Assembly: GCA_019911985.1 (NCBI GenBank)
Contig: JAIOJO010000195.1
Location: forward strand, 1-5,215
Direction of reading: 5' to 3'
Source of the DNA: Sulfuricellaceae bacterium
Lineage (GTDB): Bacteria; Pseudomonadota; Gammaproteobacteria; Burkholderiales; UBA9220
DNA length: 5,215 nucleotides
A program made the position numbers and the translations under genes. The notes under the pieces were generated by a model, which saw only the letters and a list, made by a program, of their open reading frames with translations, was not told the origin of the DNA and searched no databases. Shown piece after piece: positions 1 to 3,959 of this stretch (positions within the stretch are counted from its first letter, which is position 1; each line of letters starts with the position of its first letter).

Positions 1-15
1 AACCCTTACGGGACT

Positions 16-107
16 GGGTTTTGCGGGCGCCGGGCGGTGTCGCTCGACGCTTGTGTGGAATGACCACACCGCGCGTCTCGCTTCGTGCCCAGCATCCCGC
101 AAAACCC
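16..107. repeat. Long imperfect hairpin, possible MITE or REP-like element
   Basis: Non-coding stretch with nested inverted repeats on one axis. The outer arms GGGTTTTGCGGG (16-27) and CCCGCAAAACCC (96-107) match perfectly over 12 bp. Inside them GGGC (32-35) pairs with GCCC (87-90), GACGC (46-50) with GCGTC (73-77), and GTGTGG (53-58) with CCACAC (64-69) around the loop AATGA. No coding frame is credible. The layout resembles a small palindromic mobile element or a strong RNA structure, but I do not recognise a named family. A competing pairing, AACCC (1-5) with GGGTT (16-20), suggests the element may continue beyond the left edge. Confidence 0.55.
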
Positions 108-156
108 CGTCGCGACCCCGTGCGACTTAATCAGAGGCTCCCTAAGAAGCTGTTTT

Positions 157-180
157 AAAAATTCCTCCAAGGCTGGGAAT
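157..180 (-). terminator. Weak candidate terminator of the leftward operon
   Basis: Read on the minus strand, ATTCC (180-176) and GGAAT (165-161) form a five-base-pair stem with a ten-base loop, followed by a short T run (161-157 region). It lies about 60 bases beyond the stop codon of the operon's last gene and beyond the REP palindrome. The stem is short and not GC-rich, so termination here is only a possibility. Confidence 0.25.
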
Positions 181-184
181 GCTT

Positions 185-245
185 GTAGGAGCGACCTCCC
201 GGTCGCGATGGGATTCTAAATTCGCGACCGGGAGGTCGCTCCTAC
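185..245. repeat. REP-type perfect inverted repeat at the operon's 3' end
   Basis: Two perfectly complementary 24-base arms (185-208 and 222-245) flank a 13-base centre. Each arm starts outward with GTAGGAGCGACC and is itself a small palindrome (GCGACC-TCCC-GGTCGC, 191-206). Arms of the GTAGGAGCG type are typical of REP-like extragenic palindromes scattered through gammaproteobacterial genomes, often mobilised by RAYT transposases; no transposase is present here. The right arm contains the stop codon of the adjacent leftward gene (TAG, 244-242), so the transcript would end in a very stable hairpin. It may protect the mRNA 3' end or block readthrough, although there is no adjacent T run. Confidence 0.85.
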
Positions 246-1471
246 CAGCGCATCCGCGCCGCCACGGCCGTGACCGCCACCGCCGCCAGCAGCAGCGCGG
301 CGGCCACCCAAGGGCTGCTCAGCCAGTGGGGCGCCGCCACCAGCAGCACTCCCAATCCCAGTATCATCGTGCCCGACAGCAGCTTGAGCAGGCGGCCTTC
401 GCGCTCGCCCAGCTTGCGCTGGCCGAGGGAATAGACGAAGCCCAGCACGATCAAGCCCAAGGGAAGCACGTAGACCAGGTTGTACAGCGCCAGGTAGGCG
501 TAATAGGCGGCGGGCGAGAGCGCGTGCAGCGTGAGGGTGCGGGTGTAGACCATGGGAAAGCCGGCGGTGCACAGCAGCTCGTAGCTGTTGGCTGCGACGG
601 CCAGGGTGACCGTGCCCAGCAGCAGCGCGGGCCAGCGGCCGCCGGCTAGCAGGCCGCGGACGCGGCGGTAGAGGGCGGGCTTGGCGCTGTCGGGAATGGA
701 GAGGGTCGGCCCCTGGCGGAAACGGAAAAAATCCTTGATGTTGAGCAGCGCCAGAAAAATGGCGATGGCCCCCGCAACGGCGGTGACCGCCCGCAGTTCG
801 CCGATCAGCAGGAAGGCGTTGAGCCAGGCGGCCATGAAGAGGAAATAGACCAGCCCGGAACACAGCACGAAAACCCCGCCGATGACCCCCATGCGCGCCC
901 GGCTATGTTCCCGCGCCAGCAGGCTGAGGAGGAAGAGCAGGACGAAAAAGGCGCAGGGGTTGAAGGCGTCCAGCCCGGCGATAATCAGCGTGAACAGGGG
1001 CAGGGATAGCGCCTCGGGGTTGAGGCCCGGCGGCAGCGCGGATTTTTCCTCGGGGATGGCGGCTGCGCCTGCTGCGCGGCAGGCCAGCAGGGCCTGGCGC
1101 AGCGCCTCGCCGGTGCTTTCCGCCGTGGCGTAGCCCACCCGCATTTGGCCGCAGAACAGGAAGGCCGGCACCGACGCGGCCTCTTCGCCAAGCCGTTCGG
1201 CCATGCGCCGGTAGCGCTCGCGGTTGGCGGCGCTGCCGTTGACTTCGTAGGAATGCAGTTCCAGCCAGGGGTAGGCGACGGCCAAGTCCTCGACGTAGGG
1301 CTTGGCTTCCTGGCAGTGGGGACAGCGCGCCGACCAGAAAAAATAGAGGTGCACCCGTGTCGCGCCGTCCGCGTCCCGGCTCAGCCAGGGCGTATCGCCC
1401 GGCGGCGCGGCGCAGCACAGCGACGCCAGCAGCAGGCAGGCGAGCAGCAGCGCGGCCGGCAGGCGTTTCAT
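242..1471 (-). CDS. Thioredoxin-CcdA fusion: membrane thiol-disulfide reductase, DsbD-like
   Basis: A 409-residue protein. Residues 1-22 form a signal peptide (KR, then a leucine/alanine core, ending CAA before PP). Residues about 38-133 form a thioredoxin-fold domain: FFWSARCPHC gives a CPHC active site (C50, C53), and SVPAF supplies the cis-proline (P102). From about 156 to the C-terminus there are six or seven hydrophobic segments. DAFNPCAFF (C173) and ELLCTAGFP (C301) place a cysteine in each of two membrane segments, as in CcdA and the core of DsbD, where the pair carries electrons across the inner membrane. The thioredoxin domain should be periplasmic. Canonical DsbD has its thioredoxin domain at the C-terminus; here it is N-terminal. 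The ATG overlaps the aminotransferase stop (ATGA), with GGGAG eight bases upstream. Likely role: passing reducing power to periplasmic proteins; the substrate is unknown. The stop codon lies inside the REP arm. Cysteines 107 and 131 are extra. Confidence 0.85.
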   Translation of the reverse strand: MKRLPAALLLACLLLASLCCAAPPGDTPWLSRDADGATRVHLYFFWSARCPHCQEAKPYVEDLAVAYPWLELHSYEVNGSAANRERYRRMAERLGEEAASVPAFLFCGQMRVGYATAESTGEALRQALLACRAAGAAAIPEEKSALPPGLNPEALSLPLFTLIIAGLDAFNPCAFFVLLFLLSLLAREHSRARMGVIGGVFVLCSGLVYFLFMAAWLNAFLLIGELRAVTAVAGAIAIFLALLNIKDFFRFRQGPTLSIPDSAKPALYRRVRGLLAGGRWPALLLGTVTLAVAANSYELLCTAGFPMVYTRTLTLHALSPAAYYAYLALYNLVYVLPLGLIVLGFVYSLGQRKLGEREGRLLKLLSGTMILGLGVLLVAAPHWLSSPWVAAALLLAAVAVTAVAARMRW

Positions 1472-2625
1472 CCCAGATGCTCCCGCAGCCGCCGCACCCC
1501 TTCCCGCAATTGCTCCAGGCCCGTGGTGTAGGCGAAGCGCAGATGCCGCTGCGGCTGGTAATGGCCGAAATCCAGCCCCGGCGTGACGGCCACGCCGGCC
1601 TGCTCCAGCAGGTCGCGGGCGAAAGTTTGGCTGTCTTCGGTGAAGCGGCTGCAATCGGCGTAGAGGTAGAATGCCCCCTGGGGCGTGACGGGGATGCCGA
1701 AGCCCAGCGCGCGCAGTGCCGGCAGCAGGTAGTCGCGGCGGCGCTGGAACTCGGCGCGCCGCTGCTCCAGGATGGCGCGGGTTTCCGGCGCGAAGGCGGC
1801 CAGCGCGGCGTATTGGGCCGGCGTGGAGGCGGCGATGAACAGATTCTGCTGCAGTTTCTCCACCGCCCGCAGGTAGTCCGGCGGCACCACCAGCCAGCCC
1901 AGGCGCCAGCCGGTCATGCCGAAGTACTTGGAAAAGCTGTTGACGACGAAGGCCTCGTCGGAGATTTCCAGCGCCGTGGCGGCGTCGCCCTGGTAAACCA
2001 GGCCGTGGTAGATTTCGTCGACGATCAGCGTGCCGCCGCGCTCGCGGACGCAGCCGGCGATGTCCGCCAGGGCCGCGCGCTCCACCAAGGTGCCGGTGGG
2101 GTTGGACGGCGAGGCCAGCAGCACGGCGGCGGTGGCGGGCGTCCAATGGCGTGCCACGGCCTGCGCCGTGAGCTGGTAGCCGCACCCGGCATCCACCGGA
2201 ATGCCCACCGCGCGGCCTTCGACGAAGCGCACGAAATGGCGGTTGCAGGGATAGCCGGGATCGGCCAGCAAGACTTCGCGGCCGGGGTCGATCAGCACGC
2301 CGGCCGCCAGCAGCAAGGCGGCGGAAGACCCGGCGGTGACGACGATGCGCTCGGGGGAAACCGCCACGCCGTAGCGTTCGCGGTAGTGCCCGGCGATAGC
2401 CAGGCGCAGGGCGGGCAGGCCGAGGGCCGAGGTGTAGTGCATGGCGTGCTCGCCCAAGGCGCGCACCGCCGCGGCGGTGATCGGTTCCGGCGTGGGGAAA
2501 TCCGGCTCGCCGATTTCCATGTGGACGATGGAACGTCCCTGGGATTCCAATTCCCTGGCCCGCGCCAGCAATTCCATGACGTGGAAAGGCTCGATGTCGT
2601 CGAGGCGGCGGGCGCAAGCACTCAC
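1468..2625 (-). CDS. Class I/II PLP-dependent aminotransferase (fold type I)
   Basis: A 385-residue cytoplasmic enzyme transferring amino groups between an amino acid and a 2-oxo acid, using pyridoxal phosphate. Visible motifs in order: MEIGEPDFPTP (36-46, substrate-side loop), TAGSSAA (97-103, phosphate-binding loop), ASPSNPTG (171-178, with N175), IVDEIYHGL (201-209, with D203 contacting the pyridine nitrogen and Y206), NSFSKYFGMTGWRLGW (229-244, with Schiff-base lysine K233 and R241), and HLRFAY, whose R363 should bind the substrate carboxylate. All key residues are present and the length is normal for the aspartate/alanine-type branch (COG0436-like). The GTG start at 2625 overlaps the arsC stop (GTGA). 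It gives MSACARRLDDIEPFHVM, a natural N-terminus, with GGA about nine bases upstream; the open frame continues upstream only as a shadow of arsC. The substrate cannot be told from the sequence. DapC-like or alanine/aspartate activity are options, none preferred. Confidence 0.92.
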   Translation of the reverse strand: MSACARRLDDIEPFHVMELLARARELESQGRSIVHMEIGEPDFPTPEPITAAAVRALGEHAMHYTSALGLPALRLAIAGHYRERYGVAVSPERIVVTAGSSAALLLAAGVLIDPGREVLLADPGYPCNRHFVRFVEGRAVGIPVDAGCGYQLTAQAVARHWTPATAAVLLASPSNPTGTLVERAALADIAGCVRERGGTLIVDEIYHGLVYQGDAATALEISDEAFVVNSFSKYFGMTGWRLGWLVVPPDYLRAVEKLQQNLFIAASTPAQYAALAAFAPETRAILEQRRAEFQRRRDYLLPALRALGFGIPVTPQGAFYLYADCSRFTEDSQTFARDLLEQAGVAVTPGLDFGHYQPQRHLRFAYTTGLEQLREGVRRLREHLG

Positions 2626-2972
2626 GGCAGGATGTCCAGCACCTGCTGCGGCGGCCGGCCGAGGCGGGCGCGGCCGTTGTGGATGACGATGGGGCGCTCG
2701 ATCAGCTTGGGATGGGCGGCCATCCAGTCCAGCGCCGTCGCGTTGTCCGGCTCGCCGTAGGCGGCGGCCAATTCCTTGTAGATGTCCTCGCCGGTGCGCA
2801 GCAGTTGCGTGGCGGCTAGGCCGAGCTGGGCCAACACCTGTTCCAGTTCGGCGCGGCTGGGAGGGTGGTCGAGGTAGAGCCGGACTTCCGGCTGCACGCC
2901 TTTTTCCTGCAACAAGTCGAGGGTGGCGCGGCTCTTGCTGCAACGGGGATTGTGGTAAATCTGGGTGCTCAT
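2622..2972 (-). CDS. arsC: ArsC-family reductase (YfgD-like, glutaredoxin-type arsenate reductase family)
   Basis: A 116-residue thioredoxin-fold protein. IYHNPRCSKSR places the nucleophilic cysteine at residue 11. By alignment from memory with plasmid R773 ArsC (C12, R60, R94, R107), the oxyanion-binding arginines correspond to R59, R93 (IERPIV) and R106 (RLGRPP). Classical members reduce arsenate to arsenite with glutathione and glutaredoxin in the cytoplasm. The short C-terminus ending VLDILP and the HNPRCSKSR motif look closer to Escherichia coli YfgD than to R773 ArsC, so arsenate reductase activity is likely by family but unproven. No arsR, arsB or acr3 gene lies in the window. The start at 2972 is chosen because it puts Cys at position 11 and has GGAA seven bases upstream; an in-frame ATG at 3005 would add eleven unrelated residues. 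It is the first gene of the leftward operon, and its TGA overlaps the next gene's GTG. Confidence 0.9.
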   Translation of the reverse strand: MSTQIYHNPRCSKSRATLDLLQEKGVQPEVRLYLDHPPSRAELEQVLAQLGLAATQLLRTGEDIYKELAAAYGEPDNATALDWMAAHPKLIERPIVIHNGRARLGRPPQQVLDILP

Positions 2973-3005
2973 GCGGGCGTTCCAAAAAGGTGGCGACACC
3001 CGCAT
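2971..3005 (-). promoter_or_regulatory. Inverted repeat enclosing the arsC ribosome binding site and start codon
   Basis: ATGCGGG (2971-2977) and CCCGCAT (2999-3005) form a perfect seven-base-pair, GC-rich stem around 21 bases. In the leftward mRNA the 3' arm includes the first two bases of the arsC start codon, and the loop contains the GGAA ribosome binding site. If transcription starts upstream of 3005, folding could limit arsC translation. Regulation is inferred only from position. Confidence 0.35.
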
Positions 3006-3009
3006 TTTA
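3004..3009 (-). promoter_or_regulatory. Possible -10 box upstream of arsC
   Basis: TAAAAT on the minus strand, about 32 bases before the arsC start codon, is the only promoter-like hexamer in this short gap. No convincing -35 box lies 16-18 bases upstream. Its transcript would begin near 2997, inside the start-codon inverted repeat, so this promoter and that hairpin are unlikely to operate together. Confidence 0.25.
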
Positions 3010-3055
3010 GCCTATCGCCGCAGCGCTAGCCGCACACTAGGATTACCACGGAAAA

Positions 3056-3089
3056 TGTAGGTTGGCGGTGAGCGCAGCGAACCCCAACA
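3056..3089. repeat. GTAGGTTGG...CCCCAAC palindromic intergenic repeat
   Basis: TGTAGGTTGG is followed by an inner GTGAGCGCAGCGAA and then CCCCAACA. GTTGG-c-GGT (3061-3069) pairs with ACCCCAAC (3081-3088) over eight base pairs with one bulged C at 3066. The form GTAGGTTGGG-TGAGCG-AGCGA-CCCAAC recurs between genes in many gammaproteobacteria, so this is very probably a dispersed palindromic repeat, here a slightly degenerate copy. It separates the arsC operon from the toxin-antitoxin module. No function is evident. Confidence 0.7.
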
Positions 3090-3127
3090 AATATGGGAAG
3101 CAAATAATACCTATCAAAGCTGATCGG

Positions 3128-3151
3128 GCGAGGATACCTAGCGATCCTCGC
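3128..3151 (-). other. Stem-loop spanning the toxin stop codon
   Basis: GCGAGGAT (3128-3135) and ATCCTCGC (3144-3151) form a perfect eight-base-pair stem around an eight-base loop. The toxin stop codon (TAG, 3140-3138) lies in the loop. No T run follows on the minus strand, so it is not a typical intrinsic terminator; it could stabilise the 3' end of the toxin mRNA or be incidental. Confidence 0.35.
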
Positions 3152-3413
3152 GTGCATGCCACAGCCGCAGCACATAGATCGTGGACTCCTGGATTTCATA
3201 GCGCATCTCATAGTGTCCGACGAGAAGCCGGCGCACCTCGCGCGGCTCGAATTCCTCCAGTTTTTCGCCGATGCGCGGATTCACCCGCAGGTTGGCCGGC
3301 GCGGTAGTCAGCGATTTCACCGTGCTTGCCGCAGCCGGCTTGTTCACTGACGCCGGAAACTCATACAGCCGTACCAGATCGGAGAGCGCCTTGCTGGTCC
3401 ACTTCAGTTCCAT
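3138..3413 (-). CDS. RelE/ParE-family toxin of a type II toxin-antitoxin module
   Basis: A 91-residue basic protein starting MELKWTSKALSDLVRLYEF. The order of elements fits the RelE/ParE fold: an N-terminal strand (LKWT), two helices (SKALSDLVRLYEF, then about 25-40), the PRIGEKLEEF segment (46-55), and the C-terminal strands REVRRLLVGHYEMRYEI and TIYVLRLWHARED. The closing LRLWHARED is the usual end of this superfamily. ParE members poison DNA gyrase and RelE members cleave ribosome-bound mRNA; the sequence does not decide which, although the VGHYEMRYEI-type core leans towards ParE. The start codon shares its A with the antitoxin stop in the restored frame (TGATG), and there is no Shine-Dalgarno sequence, so translation probably depends on coupling. 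The frame is full length with no internal stop, so the toxin looks functional although its antitoxin looks broken. The longer upstream start at 3461 is rejected because it lies in antitoxin sequence. Confidence 0.85.
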   Translation of the reverse strand: MELKWTSKALSDLVRLYEFPASVNKPAAASTVKSLTTAPANLRVNPRIGEKLEEFEPREVRRLLVGHYEMRYEIQESTIYVLRLWHAREDR

Positions 3414-3681
3414 CAGCGCGGTGCAGGCAACGGCTGGTCCGTGCCGAGGCTGTCGGCCCACGCCTGCACGGTCTGATGGTCGATGACGCGCCCGGCGTCC
3501 ACATCGCCAATGCCTCGCAGGTCAAACGGCTGCGCTCTTCTTCCTGGGCGATCCACGCCGACAACGCCTGCTTGACGACCCAGCCGCGCGAGCGGTCGAG
3601 ACGCGCGGCCAACGGGTCAACTTTATCGGCCAGCGGTAGCGGTATGTGCGCGGTAAACACCTTGGTATCGGTGTGTGCCAT
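3413..3681 (-). pseudogene. Ribbon-helix-helix antitoxin with a one-base frameshift
   Basis: The first ~59 residues (MAHTDTKVFTAHIPLPLADK..., then SRGWVVKQALSAWIAQEEER) read as a ribbon-helix-helix DNA-binding domain of the CopG/ParD type, with FTAHIPLPL as the DNA-contacting strand. After EALA the frame changes. The next frame gives DVDAGRVIDHQTVQAWADSL and ends LPAPR-TGA at 3415-3413, overlapping the toxin ATG, which is the usual antitoxin tail and gene end. The 269-base span is one short of 90 codons, consistent with a single lost base near 3505-3507 (TTGGCGATGTGG where TTGGCNGATGTGG is expected). As it stands, translation continues in the wrong frame to 3361 and yields 106 residues without the toxin-binding tail. 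A Shine-Dalgarno AAGGA lies six bases before the start. It could be a real mutation, a sequencing error, or, less likely, programmed frameshifting. Confidence 0.8.
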
Positions 3682-3687
3682 GGTTTG

Positions 3688-3692
3688 TCCTT
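3688..3692 (-). promoter_or_regulatory. Ribosome binding site of the antitoxin
   Basis: AAGGA on the minus strand, six bases before the ATG at 3681, in an A-rich leader. It is the only good Shine-Dalgarno sequence in the module; the toxin lacks one. Confidence 0.65.
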
Positions 3693-3700
3693 TTTACTGT

Positions 3701-3737
3701 TTAGTCAGATTCAATCATAGTGATTAGAACTGACTTA
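3701..3737. promoter_or_regulatory. Dyad operator candidate over the toxin-antitoxin promoter
   Basis: Two nested inverted repeats share one centre at 3719: AATCA (3713-3717) with TGATT (3721-3725), and AGTCAG (3703-3708) with CTGACT (3730-3735). The centre coincides with the -10 box. Ribbon-helix-helix antitoxins usually bind such paired short sites and repress their own operon, so this is the natural operator. Binding is inferred. Confidence 0.45.
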
Positions 3738-3742
3738 ATCAA
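3714..3742 (-). promoter_or_regulatory. Sigma-70-type promoter of the toxin-antitoxin module
   Basis: On the minus strand TTGATT (3742-3737) and TATGAT (3719-3714) are separated by exactly 17 bases, close to the TTGACA/TATAAT consensus. The predicted start lies near 3707, about 26 bases before the antitoxin ATG. It sits in an AT-rich stretch unlike the GC-rich genes to the left. Confidence 0.6.
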
Positions 3743-3752
3743 TCAGTGGTGC

Positions 3753-3766
3753 GGTTGGAGGCAACC
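3753..3766. other. Small hairpin between the divergent promoters
   Basis: GGTTG (3753-3757) and CAACC (3762-3766) form a perfect five-base-pair stem with a GAGG loop, between the leftward toxin-antitoxin promoter and the rightward TATAAT box. It could be a protein-binding dyad, but it is short enough to be chance. Confidence 0.25.
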
Positions 3767-3794
3767 TATTGTATTTAATTGAAAAACATATAAT
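3766..3794 (+). promoter_or_regulatory. Promoter candidate of the NHL-repeat gene
   Basis: A perfect TATAAT (3789-3794) sits in an AT-rich run. The hexamer 17 bases upstream (CTATTG, 3766-3771) is a poor -35 box; TTGTAT (3769-3774) is better but only 14 bases away. The predicted start near 3801 would give a leader of about 160 bases before the ATG at 3960. Confidence 0.45.
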
Positions 3795-3959
3795 GCCAAA
3801 CGCTTAAAGGTGGTGCCGTTGGGTCGCGTCCCCTTTATCGCTTCCCGGGGAGTGGCGGACAGCGCCGTAATGTTTTACCATTTTAGCCTTGTGGCTAATC
3901 GGCCTGAATGCCTATGCAGAGTTTAGAGCCAGCCGCCTCACCAGTTTTCAAGGATAACC
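3795..3959 (+). promoter_or_regulatory. Possible structured 5' leader of the NHL-repeat gene
   Basis: Several short stems are visible: TCCCC (3829-3833) with GGGGA (3847-3851), GGCG (3854-3857) with CGCC (3863-3866), TTAGCC (3883-3888) with GGCTAA (3893-3898) around TTGT, and GGC (3901-3903) with GCC (3910-3912). An alternative pairing GGG (3821-3823) with CCC (3830-3832) competes with the first. I do not recognise a known riboswitch; the c-di-GMP (GEMM) core motifs are absent. No small reading frame is convincing. Confidence 0.3.
3950..3954 (+). promoter_or_regulatory. Ribosome binding site of the NHL-repeat gene
   Basis: AAGGA, five bases before the ATG at 3960. It supports this start codon, as does the signal peptide that begins exactly there. 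Confidence 0.7.

Noticed and set aside
179..649. Rightward 156-codon frame over the REP and the 3' end of the membrane protein gene
   Set aside because: It starts within the REP and has a Gln/Arg/His-rich shadow composition with no domain.
242..2617. A single 791-codon leftward frame spanning the aminotransferase and membrane protein genes
   Set aside because: Only the part from 1471 onward reads as protein. The upstream part is an Arg/Gly/Pro-rich wrong frame of the aminotransferase, kept open by high GC content.
1357..2760. A 467-codon rightward frame antisense to the aminotransferase
   Set aside because: Its composition is typical of a GC-rich shadow frame and no motif is seen, while the opposite strand has complete aminotransferase motifs.
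2626..2985. Upstream extension of the aminotransferase frame
   Set aside because: The extension lies over arsC and reads as low-complexity Arg/Pro sequence. The GTG at 2625 gives a natural N-terminus and a typical overlap.
2973..3005. Alternative arsC start at 3005, adding eleven residues
   Set aside because: It would shift the active cysteine from position 11 to 22, unlike the family, and the ribosome binding site is placed for the start at 2972.
3461..3727. Rightward frames antisense to the antitoxin
   Set aside because: No recognisable protein features, and the antisense strand has a clear ribbon-helix-helix domain with promoter and ribosome binding site.
3795..3870. Integron attC site or c-di-GMP riboswitch next to the toxin-antitoxin module
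   Set aside because: GTTGGGT at 3819 resembles an attC core, but no matching partner core or paired arms are present. The conserved GEMM riboswitch sequences are absent too.
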